Shown here: piece after piece, positions 43,455 to 55,718 of the stretch | Layout: every line of letters starts with the position of its first letter | How positions within the stretch are numbered: the stretch's first letter is position 1 | Assembly (NCBI GenBank): GCA_020205615.1 | Contig: CM035167.1 | Location: forward strand, 61,569,436 to 61,633,435 | Reading direction: 5' to 3' | Source of the DNA: Panax quinquefolius | Lineage: Eukaryota; Streptophyta; Magnoliopsida; Apiales; Araliaceae | DNA: 64,000 nucleotides | Translations under genes and position numbers: made by a program | Notes under the pieces: model-generated | Told to the model about the DNA's origin: nothing | Database searches by the model: none | What the model saw: the letters and a program-made list of their open reading frames with translations, nothing else

Positions 43455-43958
43455 TGACAAAATAAAGCTATTGATCTTGCATGAAAAAAGTAAGCGATTA
43501 TGATATCTACAGGCGTAAAGATTTCTGCCGTTTTACCCTTGTCGACAATGCAAGGAGTGCTGCTCCAATTGGCAAGGGCAAAGTCTGGGTGGACTGCAGT
43601 GATGGAGGGGTTGTCATCATCCTCCTTATCCCAAATGATGGCCATTATGTCTGGGCAATCATCGTCTGGGGTGTATCTGTTTGTATGTTCATCATGGACG
43701 ATGATGTGTATGCCTGACATCATCCGGATGACGTCTTGCTTGATTCTTCGTTCCTCCTTTTCCACTGCAGGATCTGGAACAAAGACTTCTTTCACCTTCA
43801 CCGGTACCGGCTTGGGAAATAACATAGCCATTACATTGGCTGGCACCTTTACCGGAGGTTGTGCGAACTCAGAATTATAGGTGAATATAATCACCATGCG
43901 GCTGAAGGAATCTACTGATGCTTATGAGGATTCCTATGACTAGAACTGACAGAATAGC
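43455..43958 (-). pseudogene. pol: Ogre pol segment upstream of the intron
   Basis: Sense frame from 43897: FTYNSEFAQPPVKVPANVM, PKPVPVKVKEVFVPDPAVE, SGIHIIVHDEHTN, an acidic DKEDDDNPS, then a stretch to the splice donor. It resembles the variable segment between gag and RT of Ogre-type elements. I see no protease Asp-Thr/Ser-Gly motif. The protease was probably in sequence lost between 43958 and 61329. One frameshift occurs near 43900. Confidence 0.6.
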
Positions 43959-44093
43959 TGTAAGACCTCAACTTTTATAAATAAAGATGAATTTTCTATA
44001 AATATCATTTTTCAATATTATGGAATGAATTTGATATAATGTTATAGTTGTGGGTAATATTTATAAATTTTGCAAAGTACGCAAGTTGTTATA
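43959..44093 (+). mobile_element. Subfamily A LTR, left part
   Basis: Begins TGTAAGACCTCAAC, directly after ATAGC in the Ogre sequence. It matches the inverse of 555-691. It is broken at 44093 by the three-LTR element; its last five bases TTATA (44089-44093) are the duplicated target. It continues at 58466. Confidence 0.85.
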
Positions 44094-46821
44094 TGTGACG
44101 CCCCCAAAATAGGTCCATTCCATCCAACCCATTCTGAGTCGCCAAATACATGGTACAGAAACAACTACAACTTTATTATCACAACAATAAAACTGTGAGT
44201 TTAAATACAAATATTATCTTCTAGACAATATTTATACTCAAATAAATCCTCATCACATTTATTGATACATTATTTTACAATAATGGTGAGGACTACTAAA
44301 CAACTATCTCTAGAACCTTCATTCCATACCCCGACTAGTACTCGCTACATTCTCGCCTCCCGAGAAGAAAAATGGAACAACAAGGAAAAGGGTGAGCTCA
44401 ACTAGCCCGGTAAAGAATGTTATGACTAAGATAATATACAACAAATTATCGTTAGTCTCCAACAGGAAAAAATCGATAGAATACAATAGACAACAAGTTT
44501 CGGATCAATATTATTAACGGAAATAATAATTCATAGAAGAGTTACGTGAGAGAATGAAATCTACTATAATCTATGAATTTAACGGTCCATCATCAATATT
44601 TTATCCTGTAACATCAATCAATATTCATCTCAAATCAAATATTCATCTTTGCACTCTGAGCCAAAGATATTCATCAATCGGTCATGTTCATCTCAACACC
44701 TATTCATCTTTGCACTAAAGGCCAAAGATATTCATCGATTGGTCATGTTCATTTAAACACACTGCTTCATCTTTGCACTACTGAGGCCAAAGATATTCTT
44801 CAGAAATCATTCATCTTTGCACTACGTGCCAAAGATATTCAATAATATCATCATTTAAGACCGAGGATGATGAAAATATTTTTAAAGAACGAATCCGGTG
44901 AAACAAAATGACAAGGATTAAGGATTAAGGATTAAGTACTTTGTTTTATCCATGTCCAATAATACCTCAAAAATAATCATAGTGGTGTAAAATTCAAGAA
45001 TGACCAAAACATGGATACAATCAAAGCTAGTATCCGAATAGATATTTTAGATTTAAAAGAAAAATTTTCATTTTTCGGTGAATAGTGCCAGATTCGTGAA
45101 TAGTGCAAAAGTATCGTGAATAGTAACTCAAGACACCAAAAGATAGAAATTCCAAAAAAAACATCTTCACGCTTCATGAATAGTACTCGTGAATAGTAAC
45201 TTCGTGAATAGTAACTCATGAATAGTAACTTCGTGAATAGTAACTCATGAATAGTAACCCATACATGAAAAAGTTCCAAATTTGATAAAAAAGTACCAAC
45301 CAATATTTCAAAGATAATGATATTGAAGAATTAATATCATTTGAGAAAGCAAATAACATCCCTTACCTCAAAGAATCGATTACTTGCCGGAAGGAAAGGT
45401 CGGAAGTGATCTTTGAATGAAACTTATCTTGAGCAGAACTCTCAAAGTATCTAAATACTCACAAAATACGCTCAATAATATAGAGAAAGAGAAAACTTTG
45501 TTTACGGTGTGATTTTCAATTCTAACTTAGCCCTCTATTTATAGGAAAATGTTAGCCCAAAAGCGGACTTGACTGCTACACGATGGCTTTTACTCGCTAC
45601 TATTGCCACCCACCACATTTGAAATAAAATTCAGCACATTTTTTCACCAACCACAAGTGGGGCCCACTCAATTCTAGAATTTTCCACCAAAATCAATTAT
45701 AAACCTAATTTCGAATCAGACACCTCTTAAAATTCACAACAAATCATTCGTGCATTTTTAACGGTTCAAAATTTGTGGACATATACTCAACTTATGTATG
45801 TATAACATACCCAAAAATTACCACAATCCAACTGGGTCGGATTAAAAATTATAACCCCCAATATATCTCAAACCCACGATTTGATTTTTAATACCTCCAA
45901 TCCAGATAAAATATCGATAAAACACCTCAACATTAATTCCTTCATTAATAACCACATAAATAAATCCATCATTTATATTCATATAAAATAAATATTTCCT
46001 TATCATATGAATCAATAATTAATTATTCACAAATAATATTACTGAATCACAATTATGACAATGAGCCGTAGTTTCGGGAAAGAGGGGCTTTCAATAAGGA
46101 TCTCTCTCATGGCGCATGCAATTAGGTGACCAAACCTCTCCTTGATGCGAACTTTCTAGACATTGCCAATAATGTTATCTAATAATATTATTCAAATAAT
46201 ATGAATTATTGATCCGATAATGGGAAATATGTGCAATTGACAATTATTGAAACAAAGAATAATATAAAATACCAATTGACAATTATTGAATCAATAAAAT
46301 AAACTATTGAGCAATAACTCACCGTAATAATTATTGAGTAGTGCCTTCTTACGTAAGGATCAATAATTCAACAATCAATTGTGCAATACTGGTGTGCTCT
46401 TTGTGCAACCACGCCGTACATCGTATTTTAACCAACGGGTATTCCAATGGTCTTATTAGAATAACTACCTTCTTAGCGGTAATAACTACGCCAAGTTATT
46501 TATAACCACCCAAACTTTGTCGTTTTCCTCATCCAATCACTTTCCGTTATGGGGCCCACACATGGCATTGGCCGTCAAATGCGAATATTCTGAAGCGATT
46601 TAATATTCTACGACCAATCGAATATTCAAGACGATGCTTAATATTCCACCACCAAACGAATATTCCCAAACAAAAATGAATATTTTATAACCACTTGCTT
46701 ATTTTGAAATATTTGCGTATTTAACCCTTTACTATCCACATTAATCAAATCAACCCTTACTATTTCAAAATAATAAATAAAGGAAATTCCTTTTAATTTA
46801 AAAAAATTTCGGGGTCTTACA
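44094..46821 (-). mobile_element. Three-LTR element, LTR 1, 2728 bp
   Basis: TGTGACGCCCCC to GGGGTCTTACA. It carries the ATCTTTG hairpin zone (44640-44845), the GTGAATAGT array (45080-45260) and a TATA box (45534-45545). It is the 3' LTR in the sense direction. The open frame 44977-45303 is array sequence. Confidence 0.9.
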
Positions 46822-48500
46822 ACCTCCCTCCTTATGAAATTTCGTCCTCAAATCGACGGCGTACATACACAGTGTTTTGAAAGGTAGAGATACCTCGCTT
46901 TCATTTTCGTTTCCAACTCCCGGTCATTTCCTCAATAGCATGGTTTCTCCACAAAACTTTAACTTATGGTATAACCTCGATACATAGGTCGTGTTCTTTC
47001 CTCTACAAAATCTTGACAGTACCTCCTCGTGACGTTAAGTCTTGGCTATCTCGTGGGTTCTAACTCAATGACGTGTTTTCGGTCGTCCACATATTTATGT
47101 AACATCGATACGTGAAAAGCGTTATGAACACGCGTCATACTTGGTGGTAAAAACGAGTCTATAGGCCACAGTTCCTATTCAATCGAGAATTTCAAATGGA
47201 TTAATAAATCGAAGGTTTGAGCTTTCCTCACCTCACCGATTCTCGCTTTTAAAATAACAACTTCTTGCACCTCCTTCTTCAAATTCATCACTCGATTGTG
47301 TAGCTTGAGCGACTTTAACTTTATCGATTAAAGTCGATTATACTCGTATATCATCACGTACTCGTATATCATCATGTGGGTACCTAGAGTTTTCATCTCC
47401 ATCTCTATTGTTTGTATATTATACGAAATGAGTCTTTGACAATATTGTACTCGTACTTGTATACGATCTTCTACTCAACACGTCAGCTACCACGTTCGCT
47501 TTTCCAGGATGGCATGGTCAGAACATGTGCTGAAATGAGTCTCCTCTTGAGTTCTTCGAAGCTCTTCCCACATTCCTTGCTCCATTTGAATTTTGTATCT
47601 CTATGAGTCAGCTACGTTAATGGAATAGCGATTCGAGAATATCCTTCAACGAATCTCCGATAATAACCAACTAAGCCTAGAAAGCTACGTATTTCGATTA
47701 CTGACTTAGGTTGCTCTCAACTGTGACTCATATCCCAATCTTGGATAGCACGTCACAATGACACCTATCAGTTTACTATCGCACGAATATGACGTCCCCT
47801 ATAGAGAGTGCGGCCAGGTAAATTCCACAAAGGAAGTCACCGGATAAAGGCTCGGTACCAAATTCTATAGTTGAATTTTTAACTCCTGAAGTTCAATAGG
47901 AGCCATTCGATATGAGATTTTAGAAATGAGTTTTGTACCGGGTTCAAAGTCGATACAATATTTAATATCAGGTTTTGGGAGTAAACCAAGAAATTCTTCA
48001 GGAAATACGTCAGGAAAAATCAATAACAACAGGAATATTATTCAAATCGGCGTGTCTTTATTCAAATCCATAACATGGACTAAGAAAACTTGACATCCGT
48101 AGTAATAAGCGAATGACTTCATGGCTTGATATGAAAATGTTTGACTCTAATAGTTTGATTGCTTGAATTGAATAACGGAGTTGCTTAGGAATATGAAAAC
48201 TAACAACCTTACTTAAAGCAATCAATTTGGTATGATGAGTAGTTAACCTTAAAATCACATCAAAAGCAAATATCTCTATAGAAATAAGGTTAACAGGTAA
48301 TGTGATAGTGCCAACTTGAATCAAGCAAGATTTTTAAACAACGGATGTAATGAAAGTTTCTCCTAACGGATTCTCCATAAATAGGTCAAAGTCTAATTTC
48401 TCCGTAGTCAAGTTCAAACGTTGAGCGCAAGCAAGAGAGATAAAAGAATGGGTAGAACCGGTATCTAGTAAGGTATAAACTTCATAAGAATTTATAATTA
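46822..48500 (-). pseudogene. Three-LTR element, internal 1: purine tract, chromodomain, pol remnants, protease
   Basis: The sense strand next to LTR 1 reads AAGGAGGGAGGT, the polypurine tract. Chromodomain remnants lie in 46850-47210, frame-shifted several times. An RNase H end lies at about 47480-47500 and an RT end at about 47540-47700. The RT start is at about 47870-48060. Protease is at about 48090-48480, with the sense-strand word CTAGATACCGGTTCTACC giving LDTGS-like coding. Junctions match element C. Confidence 0.75.
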
Positions 48501-48501
48501 A

Positions 48502-49727
48502 CTAACCCGTGCTAACTTCGTTCGGGTTCCTCGTATTTTGACCGGTCACAACAAACGCTCTTCCAGGAATCATTGACTTTGACTTTTCTGGGACATCCTT
48601 TTGAGTCACCGCCCCCGCTGCACTAGGTTTCGATATCGTACAATCTCGAGCGATATGTCCTTCTTTTCCACAATTATAGCATACCTTAAATTGTTGTGGG
48701 CAGTTTGGACTGATATGTCCCTCTTTCCCGCATTTGTAACATCTGACCGATGGTCTTTCTCCTCCTTGGAACCGGTTGCCCTTTCGGGCGCTTAACGTCT
48801 TCACATGGTCGTTGTTGAATCTCCTCTTTTAAAATCTCCTCCCGACTCGTTTCTTCTATTTTCATGGCCACGATTACCACGTGAGTGGTAACCGCCTTTG
48901 TCCGTATTCTTCTTTCTCCTTTGGTTATCGTTATTCGATGATCGCTATCTTGGTAGATGATCCTCGGTTATGGTCCCTCGGTTGAGCGTACTCGTTATCT
49001 CGCTCTAACAACCGAGCCTGCTGACAACATCTCGAATAGAGAGAAAATTTATGAGAAATGAGATCTCGACGTATGTCGGGTTTCAAACCTCTCGAAACAT
49101 CCGCATCATCGTTCCTCATTCTCCACCAAATGAGGTGCAAACTCGGATAACTCCATGAACTTCGCCTCGTCTTCGGGACACCGTCATGTTATTCTCGCTC
49201 TAGTCTAATAAACTCCACTTCCTCCATATAGCGAATACTTTCGAGGGAAGTACTTGTCATTGAACTGCTTTCAAACGTCTCCCATGACATCTTTGAAAAT
49301 TTGGATGGGTACGCCTCACTGATTCCCACCATGATCTCGCCTCGCCACGGAACATAAAGGTGGCAAATGGAACCTTCTGTTCTTCGTGCATCCCAAGACA
49401 TCGAATATCTTGGTAATTTGCTTGACCCATGTTTCCGCCATGATCGGATCTCGCTTTCCCATTCTGGTGGTCCCACTCTTTGAAACTGCTTGCATTTTGT
49501 GACCACCCGTGAATTGCTATCATCTCCTCTCGTATTTTGAACACGAGTCTCCTCGTTCGATTTTGCATGAGCGCAAAAAAGCTTTTAAACATCCCCTCGT
49601 TCATCATCTGTTCAGTGGTGTTATTCACAGGAGGTACATTGCCAGCCTGTTGCACGTTCTCCTCGTTGTTAAGTACAGGCATCTCCACGGTCTCATTTAC
49701 ACCACTATTAATATTCTCAGTCGACAT
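48502..49727 (-). pseudogene. gag: Three-LTR element, internal 1 gag
   Basis: Sense ATG at 49727 (MSTENINSGVNETVEMPVLN). The N-terminal part is open to about 49510. The capsid-like part (ADPIMAETW-like, MFRGEARSWWESV) is spread over three frames. The C-terminal part (48804-48502) is open with knuckles [14 protein letters not shown] and CYNCGKEGHIARDC. Frameshifts fall at or near CG-rich words that differ between copies, so some may be sequencing error. Confidence 0.8.
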
Positions 49728-49901
49728 TCTCAAATACTGTCATAAAATAAGGGTTAATTAAGGAAATCAATATATCACATAATATCCCTATATACTGACC
49801 AACTAACAAATAAGCTTAGGTAGGACACACTAGCGAAGGATTTACTCGTCTCTCCCCTCCTAGTTCTATTCCCCGATCTCGCTGCGGAGATCATATCCCT
49901 A

Positions 49902-49915
49902 AGCTCGATACCAAT
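49902..49915 (-). promoter_or_regulatory. Primer-binding site, internal 1
   Basis: The sense strand after LTR 2 reads ATTGGTATCGAGCTT. It is like the initiator-Met complement TGGTATCAGAGC with one base missing. Confidence 0.75.
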
Positions 49916-52620
49916 TGTGACGCCCCCAAAATAGGTCCATTCCATCCAACCCATTCCGAAGTCGCCAAAAACATGGTACGTAAACAACTACAACTTTATT
50001 ATCACAACAATAAAGCGTGAGTTTAAATACAAATATTATCTTCTAGACAATATTTATACTCAAATAAATCCTCATCACATTTATTGATACATTATTTTAC
50101 AATAATGGTGAGGACTACTAAACAACTATCTCTAGAACCTTCATTCCATACCCGACTAGTACTCGCTACATTCTCGCCTCCCGAGAAGAAAAATGGAACA
50201 ACAAGGAAAAGGGTGAGCTCAACTAGCCCCCAAGAAGAATGTTATGACTAAGATAATATACAACAAATTATCGTTAGTCTCCAACAGGAAAAATCGATAG
50301 AATACAATAGACAACAAGTTTTGGATCAATATTCGCAATGAAAATAATAATTCATAGAAGAGTTACGTAGAGAATGAAATCTACTATAATCTATGAATTT
50401 AATGATCCATCATCAATATTTTATCCTGTAACATCAATCAATATTCATCTCAAATCAAATATTCATCTTTGCACTACTGGGCAAAAGATATTCATCAATC
50501 GGTCATGTTCATCTCAACACTGTTCATCTTTGCACTAAAGGCCAAAGATATTCATCGATCGGTCGTGTTCATTTAAACACCTTTCATCTTTGCACTCTGA
50601 GGCCAAAGATATTCTTGAGAAATCATTCATCTTTGCACTCACAAAGCCAAAGATATTCAATAATATCATCATTTAAGACCGAGGATGATGAAAATATTTT
50701 TTAAGAACGAATCCGGTGAAACAAAATGACAAGGATTAAGGATTAAGGATTCGTACTTTGTTTTATCCATGTCCAATAATACCTCAAAATAATCATAGTG
50801 GTGTAAAATTCAAGAATGACCAAAACATGGATACAATCAAAGCTAGTATCCGAATAGATATTTTAGACTTAAAAGAAAAATTTTCATTTTTGGCTAATAG
50901 TGTCATGATTCGTGAATAGTGCCGTATACGTGAATAGTAACTCCGACACCAAAAGATAGAAATTCCACAAAAAACATCTTCACGCTTCATGAATAGTACT
51001 CGTGAATAGTAACTCGTGAATAGTAACTCATGAATAGTAACTCGTGAATAGTAACTCATGAATAGTAACCCCGACATGAAAAAGTTCCAAATTTGATAAA
51101 AAGTACCAACCAATATTTCAGCATAATGATATTGAAGAATTAATATCATTTGAGAAGCAAATAACATCCCTTACCTCAAAGAATCAGTACTTCGGAAGGA
51201 AAGGTCGGAAGTGATGCTGAATGAAACTTGTACTGAACAACAACTCTCAAAGTATCTAAATACTCACAAAATACGCTCAATAATATAGAGAGAGAAAGAG
51301 AGAAAACTTTGTTTCTGGTGTGATTTTCAATTCTAACTTAGCCCTCTATTTATAGGAAAATGTTAGCCGTACCAAGCGGACTTGACACGATACACGATGG
51401 CTTTACTCGCTACTATTGCCACCCACCACATTTGAAATAAAATTCAGCACATTTTTTCACCAACCACAAGTGGGGCCCACTCAATTCTAGAATTTTCCAC
51501 CAAAATCAATTATAAACCTAATTTTTGAATCCGACACCTCTTAAAATTCACAACAAATCATTCGTGCATTTTTAACGGTTCAAAATTTGTGGACATATAC
51601 TCAACTTATGTATGTATAACATACCCAAAAATTACCACAATCCAACGGTCGGATTAAAAATTATAACCCCCATAATATATCTCAAAACCCCTAATTTGAT
51701 TTTTAATACCTCCAATCCAGATAAAATACCGATAAAACACCTCAACATTAATTCCTTCATTAATAACCACATAAATAAATCCATCATTTATATTCATATA
51801 AAATAAATATTTCCTTATCATATGAATCAATAATTAATTATTCACAAATAATATTACGTAATCACAATTATACAATGAAAGTAGTTTCAGAAAGAGGGGC
51901 TTTCAATAAGGATCTCTCCTATCTTGGCGCAATTAGGTGACCAAACCTCTCCTTAGACAGAACTTTCTAGACATTGCCAATAATGTTATCTAATAATATT
52001 ATTCAAATAATATGAATTATTGATCGATAATGGGAAATATCGTGCGGTGACAATTATTGAAACAAATGATAATATAAAATACCAACGCAAACAATTATTG
52101 AATCAATAAAATAAACTATTGAGCGGTAACTCATCGTAATAATTATTGAGTAGTGCCTTCTTACGTAAGGATCAATAATTCAACAATCTTGCGCAATACC
52201 GTGTGCTTCTTGTGCAACGCCAGACATCGTATTTTAACCAAGGGTATTCCAACGATCTTAATCGGTAATAACTACGATCTTAGCAGTAATAACTACACCG
52301 TTATTTATAACCACCCAAACTTTGTCGTTTTCCTCATCCAATCGCTTTCCGTTATGGGGCCCCACATGGTTGCGCTAGTCGCATACGAATATTCCCGAAG
52401 CGATTTAATATTCTACGACCAATCGAATATTCCCGACGATTTAATATTCCACGACCAAACGAATATTCCCCGACAAAATGAATATTTTATAACCACTTGC
52501 TTATTTTGAAATATTTGCGTATTTAACCCTTTACTATCCACATTAATCAAATCAACCCTTACTATTTCAAAATAATAAATAAAGGAAATTCCTTTTATTT
52601 AAAAAATTTGAGGTCTTACA
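49916..52620 (-). mobile_element. Three-LTR element, LTR 2 (shared middle), 2705 bp
   Basis: TGTGACGCCCCC to GAGGTCTTACA. It has a purine tract on its left-hand internal side (internal 2) and a primer site on its other side (internal 1), so it serves both internal regions. No target duplication flanks it. Very close to LTR 1 and LTR 3. Confidence 0.9.
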
Positions 52621-54300
52621 ACCTCCCCTCCTTATGAAATTTCGTCCTCGAAATTGACGTACATACCTGGTGTTTCGAAAAGGTAAAGATACCTCGCTTT
52701 CATTTTCGTTTCCAACTCCCAGGTCATTTCCTCAATAGCATGGTTTCTCCACAAAACTTTAACTTATGGTATAACCTAAATACATAGGTCGTGTTCTTTC
52801 CTCTACAAAATCTTGACAAGTACCTCCTCGTGACGTTAAGTCTTGACTATCTCAAATCGGTTCTAACTCAATGACGTGTTTCGGGTCGTCCACATATTTA
52901 TGTAACATCGATACGTGAAAAACGTTATGAACACGCGTCATACTTGGTGGTAAAACGAGTCTATAGGCCACAGTTCCTATTCAATCGAGAATTTCAAATG
53001 GATTAATAAATCGAAGGTTTGAGCTTTCCTCACCTCACCGATTCTCGCTTTTAAAATAACAACTTCTTGCACCTCCTTCTTCAAATTCATCAGCTCCGGT
53101 GTGTAGCTTGAACAGCTTTAACTTTATCGATTAAAGTCGATTATACTCGTATATCATCACGTACTCGTATATCATCATGTGGGTACCTAGAGTTTTCATC
53201 TCCATCTCTATTGTTTGTATATTATACGAAATGAGTCTTTGACAATATTGTACTCGTACTTGCATACGATCTTCTACTCAACACGTCAGCTACCACGTTC
53301 GCTTTTCCAGGATGGCATGGTCAGAACATGTGCTGAAATGAGTCTCCTCTTGAGTTCTTCGAAGCTCTTCCCACATTCCTTGCTCCATTTGAATTTTGTA
53401 TCTCTATGAGTCAGCTACGTTAATGGAATAGCGATTCGAGAATATCCTTCAACGAATCTCCGATAATAACCAACTAAGCCTAGAAAGCTACGTATTTCGA
53501 CATCGACTTAGGTTGCTCTCAACTGTGACTCATATCCCAATCTTGGATAGCACGTCACAATGACACCTATCAGTTTACTATCGCACGAATATGACGTCCC
53601 CTATAGAGAGTCTGGCTTAGGTAAATTCCACAAAGGAAGTCACCAGATAAAGGCTCAGGTACCAAATTCTATAGTTGAATTTTAACTCACGAAGTTCAAT
53701 AGGAGCCATTCGATATGAGATTTTAGAAATGAGTTTTGTAAGGGTTCAAAGTCGATACAATATTTAATATCGGGTTTTGGGAGTAAACCAAGAAATTCTT
53801 CAGAAATACGTCGGAAAAATCAATAACAACGGGAATATTATTCAAATCGGCGTGTCTTTATTCAAATCCATAACATGGACTAAGAAAACTTGACATCCGT
53901 AATAAGCGAATGACTTCATGGCTTGATATGAAAATGTTTGACTACTAATAGTTTGATTGCTTGAATTGAATAACAAAAGTTGCTTAGGAATATGAAAACT
54001 AACAACCTTACGAAAGCAATCAATTTGGTATGATGAGTAGTTAACCTTAAAATCACATCAAAAGCAAATATCTCTATAGAAATAAGGTTAACGGGTAATG
54101 TGATAGTGCCAACTTGAATCAAGCAAGATTTTTAAACAACGGATGTAATGAAAGTTTCTCCTAGCGGATTCTCCATAAATAGGTCAAAGTCTAACAATTT
54201 CTCCGTAGTCAAGTTCAAACGTTGAGTATAGCGAAGAGAGATAAAAGAATGGGTAGAACCGGTATCTAGTAAGGTATAAACTTCGCAAGAATTTATAATT
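52621..54300 (-). pseudogene. Three-LTR element, internal 2: purine tract, chromodomain, pol remnants, protease
   Basis: Same order and junctions as 46822-48500, and near-identical to it. The chromodomain zone (52640-53010) is slightly better kept. The RNase H end is at about 53285 and the RT end about 53340-53510. The RT start is about 53660-53880 and protease about 53890-54280. Confidence 0.75.
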
Positions 54301-55531
54301 AACTAACCCGTGCTAACTTCGTTCGGGTTCCTCGTATTTTGACCGGTCACAACAAACGCTCTTCCAGGAATCATTGACTTTGACTTTTCTGGGACATCCT
54401 TTTGAGTCACCGCCTCATTGCACTAGGTTTCGATATCGTACAATCTCGAGCGATATGTCCTTCTTTTCCACAATTATAGCATACCTTAAATTGTTGTGGG
54501 CAGTTTGGGCTGATATGTCCCTCTTTCCCGCATTTGTAACATACGACCGATGGTCTTTCTCCTCCCTTGGAACCAGTTGCCACTGGCGCTAACGTCTTCA
54601 CATGGTCGTTGTTGAATCTCCTCTTTTTAAAATCTCCTCCCGACTCGCTTCTTCTATTTTCATGGCCACGATTACCACCAGAGTGGTAACCGCCTTTGTC
54701 CGTATTCTTCTTTCTCCACTTTGGTTATCGTTATTCGATGATCGCTATCTTGGTATGATCACGGTTATGGTCCCTCGGTTTGAGCGTACTCGTTATCTCG
54801 CTCTAACAATGAGCCCCATTGACAACATCCGAATAGAGAGAAAATTTATGAGAAATGAGATCCGACGTATGTCGGGTTTCAAACCTCTCGAAACATCCGC
54901 GTCATCGTTCCTCATTCTCCACCAAATGAGGTGAAAACTGGATAACTCCATGAACTTCGCCTCGTCTTTGGGACACCGTCATGTTATTCCGCTTCTAGTC
55001 TAATAAACTCCACTTCCTTCATATAGACGAATACTTTCGTGGAAGTACTTGTCATTGAACTATTCTCAAACGTCTCCCATGACATCTTTGAGAAAATTTG
55101 GATGGATGGGCACGCTCATGATTCCCACCAAAGAATCGCCTTCGCCATGCGGAACATAAAGGTGGCGAATGGAACCTTCGTTCCTTCGTGCATCCCAAGA
55201 CATCGAATATCTTGGTAATTTGCTTGACCCATGTTTCCGCCATGATCGGATCGGCTTTCCCTGCACTGGTGGTCCCAACTCTTTGAGCGCTCATTTGTGA
55301 CCACCCGTGAATTGCTATCATCTCCTCCTCGTATTTTGAACACGAGTCTCCTAAATGTCGATTTTACATGAATCGCAAAAAGCTTTTAAACATCCCTCGT
55401 TCATCATCTGCTTTCGGTGGTGTTATTCACGGGGAGGTACATTGCCACGACTGTTGCACGTTCTCCTAGTTGTTAAATCTGTGCATCTCCACGGTCTCAT
55501 TTACACCACTATTAATATTCTCGATCGACAT
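54301..55531 (-). pseudogene. gag: Three-LTR element, internal 2 gag
   Basis: Sense ATG at 55531. Capsid-like words ADPIMAETWVKQITKIFDVLG (first 20: ADPIMAETWVKQITKIFDVL) appear at about 55245-55180 in a frame different from its neighbours. The knuckles [14 protein letters not shown] and CYNCGKEGHIARDC lie at about 54540-54440. Several frameshifts, at places different from those in internal 1. Confidence 0.8.
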
Positions 55532-55704
55532 TCTCAAATATCATCATAAAATAAGGGTTAATTAAGGAAATCAATATATCACATAATATCCCTATATATC
55601 TTGACCAACTAACAAATAAGCTTAGGTAGGACACACTAGCGAAGGATTTACTCGTCTCTCCCTCCTAGTTCTATTCCCCGATCTCCGCCAGAGATCATAT
55701 CCTA

Positions 55705-55718
55705 AGCTCGATACCAAT
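55705..55718 (-). promoter_or_regulatory. Primer-binding site, internal 2
   Basis: ATTGGTATCGAGCTT on the sense strand, identical to internal 1. Confidence 0.75.
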
